A stretch of 64,000 bases of DNA. It comes from Flagellimonas maritima. Its GTDB lineage: Bacteria > Bacteroidota > Bacteroidia > Flavobacteriales > Flavobacteriaceae. The notes below the pieces were generated by a model that was given only the letters and a program-made list of their open reading frames with translations, did not search any database and was not told where the DNA came from. The position numbers and the translations under genes are program-made. Shown here piece after piece: positions 1 to 9,200 of the stretch. Where the stretch lies: assembly GCF_003269425.1 (NCBI RefSeq), contig NZ_CP030104.1, positions 3,009,001 to 3,073,000 on the forward strand. Direction: 5' to 3'. Every line of letters begins with the position of its first letter. The first letter of the stretch is position 1.

Positions 1-613
1 TTTTCAACTTTAGTGCATCAAAAGAATCTGTTTTTATTCCGATCAATCCATATTTAGTTTCACCATTTTTTATAATCGTTCCGTTTATATTGTATTCCGA
101 CATTTCTTCCTTGAATTTTTTATTGGCCGAACCTGCTACTATCATATTTCCCCCTGCCAAACCTGGACCTAAAACCAATCCGATTGGTGTAGAACTCCTT
201 TCCTGTTGAAAACCATTTGAATTGGTTTCTGTTACATAAAAATTTACAGGTGTTAAAAGTAGATACCATAGATAAGAAGCAGGACTTTGCTTCAGTGTTT
301 TAAATACTTTTTGGTTTTCCATTACATAGACTTCGTTTTCATTTTCATAACTCAATTTTATATCTCTTCCGAACATTAAATCTTTTTCAGAGTTATTGGT
401 GACTTTAATAGCTACTAGTTTCACTCCTTTTTTTGTTTCTTTTTTTGCATACTTTTTATCCAGTAAGTCATATTTATATTCAAGTCTGACATCTTCAATT
501 TCATTCATTGAAATATAGTTAATGGATTTTGGTTCGATCAATTTGTAGCCGGATGCACAATTTGTTAAAGAAGAAACCGCAATAAACAGAAGGGTGATTT
601 TAACAATCTTCAT
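1..613 (-). CDS. Lipoprotein of unknown function (3' end outside window)
   Basis: The minus strand reads open from an ATG at 613 to the window edge, giving at least 204 residues. The N-terminus is a lipoprotein signal peptide: MKIVKITLLFIAVSSL followed by the lipobox L-T-N-C near residues 16-19. The mature part has a stretch typical of small secreted beta-rich proteins (VKVTNNSEKDL-like wording around residue 65) and a Gly-rich turn near residue 155. I do not recognise a family. It lies downstream of the Rhs cassette train after a 257-bp gap with no gene, so it is probably a separate unit that marks the end of the toxin locus. Confidence 0.7.
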   Translation of the reverse strand, partial: MKIVKITLLFIAVSSLTNCASGYKLIEPKSINYISMNEIEDVRLEYKYDLLDKKYAKKETKKGVKLVAIKVTNNSEKDLMFGRDIKLSYENENEVYVMENQKVFKTLKQSPASYLWYLLLTPVNFYVTETNSNGFQQERSSTPIGLVLGPGLAGGNMIVAGSANKKFKEEMSEYNINGTIIKNGETKYGLIGIKTDSFDALKLK

Positions 614-870
614 TCAATTAATTTAATGGTATTAGTGTCTGTAAAATGATTCGCATATAGTGAATCATCTCTTTTTTACAAGTATACCTATCTGATTGTT
701 AAGTGTAGGAGTATAGTTTACGGATGTGCCGTATGAATTGATATTTGGCCTATGATGGTTTACGGGTAATCTTTATATCTTGATTAAATCCTGTCGGAAC
801 ATCTTCATTTATTAAGAAATTTAACCAATAATTACAAAGTATGGAAATCCTTATGGGATTGAATAGATAA

Positions 871-1425
871 TCAGGATAAAATTTTAGGTTCAATACTCAA
901 TTGGCTATAAAAGTCTACTTTCCATAACCTGATTTTGATTACTACGGGCATGGGCATCCCGTCGGGGTAGTAGTCCGTGTAGCCCTCCAAACTGGCATTG
1001 TTTCCATTTTTCATAAATACTGCCCTAACGTTGCCCAAATGATCGGTCATTTCATACACATAATTTTTAACGTCGTTCGCACCGTTATAGGCTATCCCGA
1101 TCCTTCCCGCCCCATAGATGGGCTGCTCCGTAAGGTTAAGGATTCCCGTGGCGTCGTTATATACCGCCATGACCTGCCCCGCCACGTCGCGTACGTAGTA
1201 GGTGGTGGCATAGTGGAAATTGTTCGCGGCATAGTGCTCCTTCTTTACCCTTTGGTTCCTGTCGTTGTAAAAGAACTTCACCACGGGGTCGCCGCTGCTC
1301 CGTACCTCGGTGACTAAGCCATTGGTACTGTACATATAGTCAATATCCTCGGTTATGTTGCATACTAGTTTATTCAAGAATTTACTTTTGCCAGTTGCTT
1401 CCTTAGCATATCCGCTACTGTCCAA
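871..1425 (-). pseudogene. Truncated Rhs core fragment (fourth displaced cassette)
   Basis: This 184-codon frame matches the Rhs core of the large toxin gene. It has the order ITEDIDYMYSTNGLVTEV, KFFYNDRN, YYVRDVAGQVMAVY, QPIYGAGRIGIAYNGAN, DHLGNVRAVFMKNG and YTDYYPDGMPMP. It has no signal peptide and no earlier core. It stops about 20 residues after the GMPMP motif, before the RLWD...RW...DP and DPDGG core end, so no toxin tip remains. The usual YPFGMPMP is YPDGMPMP here. It starts just past the stop of the 79-aa gene, the same position relative to a preceding immunity gene as in the other cassettes. It is best read as a decayed remnant. Confidence 0.75.
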
Positions 1426-1654
1426 AATGAAAAATTAATACTAAGAGAATTACAAAAACAAAAAGAGCTGCAATTCTATTCGCAGATTCTGTTTCAAGTT
1501 TTTTGTATTTACTACCGTCTGGAGTCCAAAATTTGGAGAACGGTTTAAAATCTTTCCCTTTGATTTTGTTTATGATGTTGGCAACAACATACCTAATAGA
1601 AGCACCTATAAGTTCAACAACAAATCTTCCAAAAATTATTTGAAAAATATCCAT
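1415..1654 (-). CDS. Small membrane protein, candidate immunity protein for tip 3
   Basis: This is a 79-residue protein with an amphipathic or hydrophobic N-terminus (residues 1-30), a basic middle and a strong C-terminal membrane helix (about residues 60-77, FVFVILLVLIF). No family is recognised. Its ATG overlaps the TAA of the preceding orphan Rhs tip as TAATG, the same coupling used by the resident toxin and its partner at 6293. That arrangement, its small size and its place directly after a toxin tip are the reasons for calling it immunity. Sequence alone does not show binding or protection. Confidence 0.5.
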   Translation of the reverse strand: MDIFQIIFGRFVVELIGASIRYVVANIINKIKGKDFKPFSKFWTPDGSKYKKLETESANRIAALFVFVILLVLIFHFGQ

Positions 1655-2601
1655 TAGTTATTATTGTTTAATTTTTCGGCCTGTGATTTTAAAGTATTCA
1701 TTAGTCTCTTTCCATGAATTTGGTCGGTGGCTTTGTTTATATTGATAATTATATCTCCTCTTGTTCTTGGGCTTAGTTTGGTCAAGAATGTCCCCTTAAA
1801 AGTAGTGCCGAACGTAGCAACATTCAATTTGGGCCCTGTAACCCTAAAACCTTTTAAAGGACTAGGTGTAAAAGTCAAAAAAGTATTTAGTCCTGCATTG
1901 AACTCTTCCTTGGGTGTAGCTCCAAAACCTGTCAAATGCCTTCCACCGTTTTTTGTGAAGTTTCTTGTACCATAAACATATGCATCATCAGCGATACCAT
2001 AAACCAAATCAAAACCAACTTTACCTCCTGGCACTTGATTAAGTGCAGGGTTGTACTCTGCAAAGGTTTGTAAATTTTCCGCCCAGTTAGGTTCATGTGC
2101 GGTTATAGTTGCAGGTAGATCATTTTTCCAAGCATTTGTAAAATTGAAAGTTACTGTTGCATCGGCATCTGTTGTAAACCCACTGGTAACAGAGGAAGTG
2201 TTGAAGCCCCATTCTCCTCCGCTTTTGTACAATTCACCAACTTCAAGCCCTGCCTTTATGGCTCTATTCCTTGCCCATTTTGCAAAAAGTTTCCATTTCC
2301 AGCCCCCGTCAGGGTCGATTCCATTTATTGGATCATTACCCATCCCTAGATAAGGAGAACTGTACTGTCCATAAGGATCCGTTGTCAACCACCTTCCAAT
2401 CCTGCTGTCCCATAACCGTAGCTCAAAGGCCTCTTTCCCCGTTTCTGGGTCCTTTTCCTGTCCCTGGAACGCGTAGCGGTAGCCCTCAGCCCCCAGCAGG
2501 CTCTTTCCGGGCATGGGCATCCCGAAAGGATAGTAATCCGTATAACCTTCAAGACTTGCATCGTTGCCGTTTTTCATAAAGACCGCCCTAACGTTGCCCA
2601 A
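1654..2601 (-). CDS. Orphan Rhs core fragment with C-terminal tip 3
   Basis: This is a displaced cassette of 315 codons. Residues 1-100 are Rhs core: GNVRAVFMKNGNDASLEG, YYPFGMPMPGKSLLGAEG, FQGQEKDPETGKEAFELR, LWDSRIGRWLTTDPYGQY and IDPDGG. Residues 101-315 are a new tip of unknown fold: a basic start (KWKLFAKWARNRAIKAG), a Gly/Phe/Thr-rich middle, and a Lys/Arg-rich end. Core homology begins abruptly near 2603, inside the GNVRAVF motif. There is no signal peptide or ribosome-binding context of its own, so it may be silent until recombined into the full gene. The candidate immunity gene follows with a TAATG overlap. The tip's activity cannot be deduced here. Confidence 0.7.
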   Translation of the reverse strand: MGNVRAVFMKNGNDASLEGYTDYYPFGMPMPGKSLLGAEGYRYAFQGQEKDPETGKEAFELRLWDSRIGRWLTTDPYGQYSSPYLGMGNDPINGIDPDGGWKWKLFAKWARNRAIKAGLEVGELYKSGGEWGFNTSSVTSGFTTDADATVTFNFTNAWKNDLPATITAHEPNWAENLQTFAEYNPALNQVPGGKVGFDLVYGIADDAYVYGTRNFTKNGGRHLTGFGATPKEEFNAGLNTFLTFTPSPLKGFRVTGPKLNVATFGTTFKGTFLTKLSPRTRGDIIININKATDQIHGKRLMNTLKSQAEKLNNNN

Positions 2602-2634
2602 GAATTTACCAATCGAGACATAGTTTAAATTTAC

Positions 2635-3132
2635 TTACTCCTTTTTCTTGAACAGTTTAAGTTCTCCCACTTCATAGATGCTATCGTGCGGGGGGCTTCT
2701 TAAGGTGTATATTCCTCTATAAATTGTATCTGGGATTTCTATAAATCTATTTCCCCCTCCAACACTACGATACTTTCCTATGTATACATTGTTTATTCCC
2801 TTAAAATCAGTATTTGTTTGGTATTTAAAGTTCTCATCTCCCCTCAAGCTATCAGTGTCGCTAGCTCGCCATTCCCCATACCTGAAGCCTTTTTCAATGA
2901 AAAAAGTGACACCTTCATTGATTTTAATTGTATCAGGGTCTATTTGGTAATCCAGTTCATACATGAATACCCCTCTATCTTTGGATTCTTTAATGGTTCT
3001 TGAATACCCTAATCCTCCTCCTACTTTATAGGCTCCTTTTCCTCCTGTAAAATATAGATATAGACCTATGGGAGCCAGTAATAAAATTCCCATTACTACC
3101 AATATTTTCAAGAATATTTTTTTACCTTTCAT
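2635..3132 (-). CDS. Membrane-anchored candidate immunity protein for tip 2
   Basis: This 165-residue protein has a Lys-rich N-terminus and one hydrophobic helix at about residues 8-30 (ILVVMGILLLAPIGLYLYF). A hydrophilic domain follows, predicted to be periplasmic, with many Tyr, Gly and Asp residues. It begins 4 bp after the stop of the orphan tip with a papain-like look (3137-4000). A periplasmic anchor is the location expected of protection against a cell-wall amidase, so the two predictions support each other, but this remains inference. No known family is recognised. The next cassette's core fragment begins about 30 bp after its stop. Confidence 0.5.
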   Translation of the reverse strand: MKGKKIFLKILVVMGILLLAPIGLYLYFTGGKGAYKVGGGLGYSRTIKESKDRGVFMYELDYQIDPDTIKINEGVTFFIEKGFRYGEWRASDTDSLRGDENFKYQTNTDFKGINNVYIGKYRSVGGGNRFIEIPDTIYRGIYTLRSPPHDSIYEVGELKLFKKKE

Positions 3133-3136
3133 GTAA

Positions 3137-4000
3137 TCAATCGTTTATCGGGGCCCCAAAATATCCTCGCCCAACTTCCACTGACGGAGTCAAAGGACTT
3201 GGTACCAAATTGTACATTCCATTGTTGTTGAACCAGCCAAAATTAATGAACCATTCGTTTGGTAGAATGTTCCCGAAATTGGGCCTTGTGAAATTTTTCC
3301 CTGTTGCCCTTAGGGCATCTTGTGCGACATCAAGACAAGAACCACCACAATCATCCCCATTATTGTAAAGTCCCGGGCTCACTGAATAATATGAATATAC
3401 TTGTGCGTATGCTGCCTCTGCTGCCAATGCATCTTGCTGGGGTGTAGTATTGACTCTTATATAATTATCATATCGTTCCCCATCTGGATGGTCTTCCATA
3501 TAGCGATTGTTTACAATCCGCATCACTTGTGATGCGGTCAATCCTGTTTTCCTGAAGTCATTGCCCGATAAATTATCTGGACCATAAGCCCCTGCTCCGT
3601 CATTTGGACTGTCGGATATACCATATAGACCGTGTGAGGCTGTTCCATTTTTAGAATAATATCTCCAACCATCTTTATCATTCCCTATTAAGACGGCCAT
3701 GTGGCCAAGACCGGCAACAGCCATACTTGAATTGAGAATGATAATGTCCCTACCATCAGGGTCTCCATAAAGAATCGGGTTGTTGCCCATTCCAAGATAT
3801 GGACTTGCGAATTCGCCCATAGGGTCGGTGGTGAGCCACCTGCCCAACCTACCGTCCCACAATCTTAACTGAAAGGCCTCCTTCCTAGTCTCGGGATCCT
3901 TTTCCTGTCCCTGGAACACGTAGCGGTAGCCCTCGGCTCCCAGCAGGCTCTTGGAGGGCATGGGCATCCAGAAGGCACTACTTTGGAAACGCATGGGCAA
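3137..4000 (-). CDS. Orphan Rhs core fragment with possible permuted papain-like amidase tip (tip 2)
   Basis: This is a displaced cassette of 287 codons. Core homology starts about residue 12 (MPMPSKSLLGAEGYRYVFQG) and runs through LRLWDGRLGRWLTTDP to GDPDG at residues 79-83. The tip then carries LGHMAVLIGND (His100) and, about 118 residues later, LYNNGDDCGGSCLDVAQDAL (Cys218 and Cys222). The order His first, Cys later, with Cys heading a helix, resembles permuted NlpC/P60 or LRAT-like thiol hydrolases. That would make it an amidase or peptidase toxin; this is motif-level inference. The first 11 codons are junction sequence overlapping the upstream immunity gene's 3' end. The partner at 2635-3132 follows after 4 bp. 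Confidence 0.65.
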   Translation of the reverse strand: MPMRFQSSAFWMPMPSKSLLGAEGYRYVFQGQEKDPETRKEAFQLRLWDGRLGRWLTTDPMGEFASPYLGMGNNPILYGDPDGRDIIILNSSMAVAGLGHMAVLIGNDKDGWRYYSKNGTASHGLYGISDSPNDGAGAYGPDNLSGNDFRKTGLTASQVMRIVNNRYMEDHPDGERYDNYIRVNTTPQQDALAAEAAYAQVYSYYSVSPGLYNNGDDCGGSCLDVAQDALRATGKNFTRPNFGNILPNEWFINFGWFNNNGMYNLVPSPLTPSVEVGRGYFGAPIND

Positions 4001-4493
4001 AATGTGAACTTGTTTTTTCCACCTTGTCCTCCGGGACGTATTCGGTGATCGTGTCGCAGAGCAGGCAGGTCACGATGATGTCCCCTTTGGCCGTGAAAAT
4101 TTTTGCGTAGAAGAAATCGTGCCAGAACAGAATTATGGTCCTCCCGTGACGGGCAGGTATGGACATGTGCAGGATGACCTTTTCAATGTCCTCCCTATAA
4201 AATTCAATAATTTTCTTTTCGCCGGTGAAAACAAAAGTCCCGGAATCTGGGTTAATCTCTAAAACTGAATCCTTATTCTCTTTCCAATAGTTCCAGTAAA
4301 ATGTCAACAAGGGGATATAGGATAGAATTGACTGACCAACTAGTAAAGCCAAAAGCACTTTTAAAGCTTTTTCAAAATTTAGGTCGTAATACCAAATACC
4401 TATAATTAACAGAATAAGGTCTATAGCTAAACCAATAAGTAATGGTTTATATAAATACCTGTATTTTCGATGGTTAGAAATAGTAAACTCCAA
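3978..4493 (-). CDS. Two-helix membrane protein, candidate immunity protein for tip 1
   Basis: This 171-residue protein has two hydrophobic segments, about residues 18-36 (LLIGLAIDLILLIIGIWYY) and 45-68 (VLLALLVGQSILSYIPLLTF). A soluble C-terminal part follows with a beta-strand pattern (LEINPDSGTFVF, EFYREDIEKVILH, IILFWHDFFYAKIF) that looks like the PH-like or YcxB-like domains common in bacterial immunity proteins. It starts 11 bp after the orphan tip at 4505-5866. Only about ten bases separate its stop from the next core fragment. Its role as immunity protein is inferred from position and topology. Confidence 0.5.
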   Translation of the reverse strand: MEFTISNHRKYRYLYKPLLIGLAIDLILLIIGIWYYDLNFEKALKVLLALLVGQSILSYIPLLTFYWNYWKENKDSVLEINPDSGTFVFTGEKKIIEFYREDIEKVILHMSIPARHGRTIILFWHDFFYAKIFTAKGDIIVTCLLCDTITEYVPEDKVEKTSSHFAHAFPK

Positions 4494-4504
4494 AACTGTC
4501 CGTT

Positions 4505-5866
4505 CTAAAAATAGTTAAAATTATTACTATTAATTTGCCCACCTGACAGATAGTACTCAAGATTTTCCGAGGACAGGCTCTGGGTGTTCTGCTCCACGTT
4601 CCCGTGTATGTCCATATGTACATCGCTTGCTTTGGCCTCTACGTTATAGGCCCTGTCGTACATAATCCCATCATAGGTATATTCTCCGGCTGCATAGATC
4701 AAGCCTACCGTAAGGCCCGGCAAACCACCATATATGGAGGTCACATAAATCGATGAGCCTATCCCGACCGTTCTATAGGAATACCTTCCTACTCCGATAT
4801 CTCCATTGACCAATTGAGCAGTGTTTGAAACAAAGCTCACGGCATTTAAAGTCCTTCCTAGAGCTCTTGTTCCAGTCTGCACTGCCCTTAGCTCCTTTGT
4901 AGCGACCTCCGTCAAGCTCTTGGCTCTAAGGCTTTCTTTCAAATAGTCATTCAATATGGTGCCGTATGTTGCATTTATGGCCTTTGCGCCCATTAGTCCT
5001 CTGTTGATGTCGTTCATGTTGAAAAAGGAATTGTTCATTTGGGATTGTAACGCAAAATTGTTTTGCATGCCATTCGAGATATTTGGGGCAGTTACCGTAA
5101 CCTCGGCCAAGGTGAACCCTTCGGTAATGCTATTCCCGTTCTGGCAGGGCGGATTCGGGCAGTCCATACCGCCATCCGGATCTACACGGTTGACAGGGTC
5201 ATTGCCCATTCCTATATAGGGGCTTTTGTATTGCCCATAGGGGTCGGGGGAGAGCCACCGCATTATCCTCGGATCGTACATCCTGAGCTCGAAAGCGTTC
5301 AACCCGGTTTCCTCGTCCTTTTCTGCATATTGCCCTTGGTACCCATATCTATACGCGTTTGCGTCCTGTATCTGCTTGCTGGGCATCGCCATCCCGCCAG
5401 GATAGTAGTCCGTATAACCCTCCAAACTGGCATCGTTTCCATTTTTCATAAATACTGCTCGTACATTGCCCAAGTGGTCCGTAAGCTCATAAATATAGTT
5501 TTTAGCGTTGTTCGCTCCGTTGTAGGCAACGCCCACACGTCCTGCACCATAAATGGGCTGTTCCGCCAGAACCAAATTGCCCCCTGCATCGCTGTACACC
5601 GCCATTGTCTGTCCCGCCACATCGCGTACATAGTAGGTGCTGCCCTTCAATATATTATTTTCATAGTTTTCCTTGCGCACCCTATGGTTCCTGTCGTTGT
5701 AAAAGAACTTTACCAGGGGTTCACCCTCTTTTTGTACTTCCGTTACCAGTCCGCTGGCATTATAAATATAGGCAATATCCTCAGATGTGTTGCGCACCAG
5801 TTGCCCTATGGTGTTGTACATGTAGTTTCCACTTTTTTGATCGCCCAGATCGTCCGCACCGTCCAC
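4505..5866 (-). CDS. Orphan Rhs core fragment with C-terminal tip 1
   Basis: This is the largest displaced cassette. The frame opens after a TAG near 5895 and has no ATG; the first possible start is GTG at 5866. Residues 1-233 are Rhs core, and 5418-5879 is almost identical in DNA to the resident gene. After YTDYYPGGMAMPSK the core diverges (YGYQGQYAEKDEETGLNAF, MYDPRIMRWLSPDPYGQY) up to VDPDGG. The tip (residues 234-453) has a PCPNPPCQN-type start, an alanine-rich helical part and a Gly/hydrophobic stretch (about residues 365-400) that could insert in membranes. Its function is unknown. The partner is probably the two-helix protein at 3978-4493. It is probably not expressed as a free protein. 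Confidence 0.7.
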   Translation of the reverse strand: MDGADDLGDQKSGNYMYNTIGQLVRNTSEDIAYIYNASGLVTEVQKEGEPLVKFFYNDRNHRVRKENYENNILKGSTYYVRDVAGQTMAVYSDAGGNLVLAEQPIYGAGRVGVAYNGANNAKNYIYELTDHLGNVRAVFMKNGNDASLEGYTDYYPGGMAMPSKQIQDANAYRYGYQGQYAEKDEETGLNAFELRMYDPRIMRWLSPDPYGQYKSPYIGMGNDPVNRVDPDGGMDCPNPPCQNGNSITEGFTLAEVTVTAPNISNGMQNNFALQSQMNNSFFNMNDINRGLMGAKAINATYGTILNDYLKESLRAKSLTEVATKELRAVQTGTRALGRTLNAVSFVSNTAQLVNGDIGVGRYSYRTVGIGSSIYVTSIYGGLPGLTVGLIYAAGEYTYDGIMYDRAYNVEAKASDVHMDIHGNVEQNTQSLSSENLEYYLSGGQINSNNFNYF

Positions 5867-5879
5867 GTCACCGGCATCG
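5418..5879 (-). repeat. Near-identical direct repeat of Rhs core, copy in orphan cassette 1
   Basis: Bases 5418-5879 match 7659-8120 at a constant offset of 2241 bp with about six mismatches seen by eye, roughly 98-99% identity. Similarity drops sharply on both sides. Downstream of this copy the core continues in a divergent form. The sharp edges indicate a recent duplication or gene conversion. Confidence 0.9.
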
Positions 5880-5924
5880 CTGCCGTGGTTAATCTATAAG
5901 TTTTATCGGGTTTCGTTGTGAAGA

Positions 5925-6293
5925 CTACCTTAAAAAAGGCACTACCAAGGTCAATAAAAAAAGAATTATAATAACGATTAATAAAACCCTGCTATTTTTT
6001 CTATGCTCATCATCGGATTGATTCTCGTAATGAGAGATGATTTTTTGAAATCTGTTTTTGGTATAAACAAATACAATATTTATCACCATCAAAGAGATAA
6101 ACCCTATAATATAGATAGTTTTACCTACATAATCGAAAAAGCTGGCCCCAAATAATTTGTCAATTACAAAATCCAACAAAGAAAAAACAAAGACCATCAA
6201 AACCCCTATTATCATTGCGGATGTGGTGACAGGGGTTAAACTCTTTGAGTTCAGCAATGACCTATATATATAATAAAACGTGAAACGGTACAT
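5925..6293 (-). CDS. Multi-pass small membrane protein, candidate immunity partner of the resident Rhs tip
   Basis: This 122-residue protein has hydrophobic segments near residues 22-42 (TTSAMIIGVLMVFVFSLLD), 54-77 (YVGKTIYIIGFISLMVINIV) and 104-119 (LLIVIIILFLLTLVV), so three membrane helices are likely. Its ATG overlaps the TAA of the 1975-aa Rhs gene as TAATG, so translation is probably coupled. Its position immediately after a polymorphic tip makes it the candidate immunity protein. No sequence family is recognised. Confidence 0.55.
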   Translation of the reverse strand: MYRFTFYYIYRSLLNSKSLTPVTTSAMIIGVLMVFVFSLLDFVIDKLFGASFFDYVGKTIYIIGFISLMVINIVFVYTKNRFQKIISHYENQSDDEHRKNSRVLLIVIIILFLLTLVVPFLR

Positions 6294-9200
6294 TAATCAT
6301 CAATCCTTTTATTGTGAACCAATATCGAGTTAGCAAAGAATGTATGGTTTTTCTCTACAAATTCAACATTGTACATATCCACATATTCACCTGTATCTCT
6401 CAACTCTTTTATAATAGCTCTCTTTAGTGTTCCATTATCGTAATAGAAAACCGTATCATTTGCTTCTAACTGTTTAACAGAAAATGACAACTCGGTTTCG
6501 GCCTCTTTCAAGTCAAAAACACACCAACCCTTATCAATCACCCAATATGGATGAGCAGGTGAAAAGTCATTTGTTGTCCCGTTTGAAAACGTAGCCACAA
6601 TTTTTCGATATTTTTTAACATAATCGGGTATTTGTACAACAATATCCTTTTCGATAATCATCATATCTATATCAACGCTCATAATTTCATCCCCCACAAC
6701 AATATCCTCTATATTCTTCTCGCTACCATCTGACATCAACACTTTAGTCCCCTTAACAAAACAAGAGCCTGGAAACATGGGTTTAATTCTTTTTTTATTA
6801 CCATTTCTACCTGTAACAACATAACCTTCCTCGGCTTTTTTCACGGCATTTTGCATTATTCTTGTGTGAGCTTGACCCATACTGCTATTAGCATATAGCT
6901 TAACTCCTTCAACGCTTACTGCCATGGCAAACCCCGCAGGGCCTCCAAAAGTACCGATTACACCTAAACTTGTATTTTGTGTAAATGTAATACCATTTTC
7001 GACAGTTGGTGCTTTGTTCAAGTTATAAAGATTTACTGCAGTTTGTGTATAGAAAAATCCTTTACCTGCTATATCTAAACCTTTTCCAACCGCTCCCAAC
7101 ACTTGGGTATTGATTTTTGCTTGGTTCACCAAACTTCTAGATACGGACTGGTTTCCATAAAAATTTGTGTTCCATGATAAATTTTGACCACCATAATTAG
7201 CAATAAATCTATTGCTTTTTAATGCGTTTGTGTAACTGTCCAAGGGCATCAATAAATTACTGGTGCCAACACTTAAACTTAGAAGGTTATTCGCATCTCC
7301 AATGGTGTTGATTGTATCGCTCATTCCAGATTTATCAATACCTAAAACTGTTACACCGTCCAATTGGTTCGGGCCCGTGGTAACCCAATCGTCATCACAG
7401 CATCCGTCGGCAAAACCACCATCTGGGTCAATCATTGAGATAGGATTGTTCCCCATCCCTAGATATGGCGAACTATATTGTCCATAAGGATCCGTCGTCA
7501 ACCACCTCCCAATCCTGCTGTCCCACAACCGCAGCTCAAAGGCATCCTTCCCGGTCTCGGGGTCCTTTTCCTGTCCCTGAAAGGCATACCTGTAGCCCTC
7601 GGCTCCCAGCAGGCTCTTGCCCGGCATTGGCATACCGAAGGGGTAATAGTCGGTGTATCCCTCCAAACTGGCATCGTTTCCATTTTTCATAAATACTGCT
7701 CGTACATTGCCCAAGTGGTCCGTAAGTTCATAAATATAGTTTTTAGCGTTGTTCGCTCCGTTGTAGGCAACGCCCACGCGTCCTGCACCATAAATGGGCT
7801 GTTCCGCCAGAACCAAATTGCCCCCTGCATCGCTGTACACCGCCATTGTCTGTCCCGCCACATCGCGTACATAGTAGGTGCTGCCCGTCAATATATTATT
7901 TTCATAGTTTTCCTTGCGCACCCTATGGTTCCTGTCGTTGTAAAAGAACTTTACCAGGGGTTCACCCTCTTTCTGCACTTCCGTTACCAGTCCGCTGGCA
8001 TTATAAATATAGGCAATATCCTCAGATGTGTTGCGCACCAGCTGCCCTATGGTGTTGTACATGTAGTTTCCACTTTTTTGATCGCCCAGATCGTCCGCAC
8101 CGTCCACGTCACCGGCATCGTCGTCCACCCAGCTTAGCCTGTTGGGCCGTTTTATGTCGTAATTGTAGGTAAGGTCGTCCATATGGGTCTTGCCCCCGTT
8201 GTTCCCCTTGTTCCGTAACAAGCTCAGTATGTTGCCGTTGGCGTCGTAGGTAATGTTCCCTAGATCATATGCATTGTCATTATCTGCACCGGGAGCAAAA
8301 TCGGCCGCGGTGAGCCAGTTGTTTCGGTCATAGCTGTATACATATTGGCTTTCCTGTGAGCCGTTGACCTGGGTCTGCCACCGTATGCCCTTAATGTTGC
8401 CGTTAAATTGGTCGTTGCCTTGGGTAGCGGTAATAATGTTATTGTTTTCGGTACGTTGGTAATCGCCCAAATGATAGTCCAGCTGCATGCCAAAAAGGTC
8501 GTTGGCATCACCACCGGGATCCTGTGCGGGATCTAGCGAGGGGTGGTTGATGCTCTTGAGCTGCCCGGCAAGGTTGTACACATAGTCCAGCCCTTGCGCC
8601 CCATCGGCAATTTCTTTACGCACCAAGGTACCGGCATCGTTGTAAAGATACTCTGTGTGCAGTTCAAAAGTATTGTCGTCCACGGAGTTTTCCACCCGTA
8701 CCAGTTGGCCCCGGTCGTTATAGGTATAGCGATGGACAAACCGGTCTTCTTGGCCCTTTTGGTAGATGACCTTTTGTACCTGCCCGGTAAGGGGTTCGTA
8801 AGCATAGTCGATAGTTTTTGGCCCGAGCCCTTCAATATCCTGTACCAGCCACTTTACCCTGCCATAGCCATCATAACTGTAATAGGTGGTGGATCGGTCA
8901 TTGGCCGTCTTGGCCACGTTGCCCGCCAAAAAGGAGGGGTGCTGGTGGTCCGGGTCCAGGTTGACCAAAAAATTATTGTCCTCCGTATCCAAAAAGTCAT
9001 AGCTTGTGGCCATGGTCTCTTTTTTAACGGCCTGTGGCAGGGAGCCATCAGGGTCCAAATTGGAGAAATTGACATTGACAAGCACCCCACTTTCCACAGG
9101 GCGGGCAAAATTGTCGTAATCGGTATAGGATACTTCGTCCGCCAATGCCTGTTCGCTGTTCTGCGAATAGCGTATCTGGCCATCGTTGCGGTATTTGAAC

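Noticed and set aside
5063..5899. Long plus-strand frames (278 and 219 codons at 5063-5899 and 7478-8137), similar to each other
   Set aside because: They are antisense shadows of the repeated Rhs core. Their likeness only reflects the duplicated DNA, and neither has a start signal or family motif.
6293..6780. Hint domain considered as a true intein
   Set aside because: No C-extein follows and no host protein is interrupted; the placement at the end of an Rhs tip fits a toxin-associated Hint domain instead.
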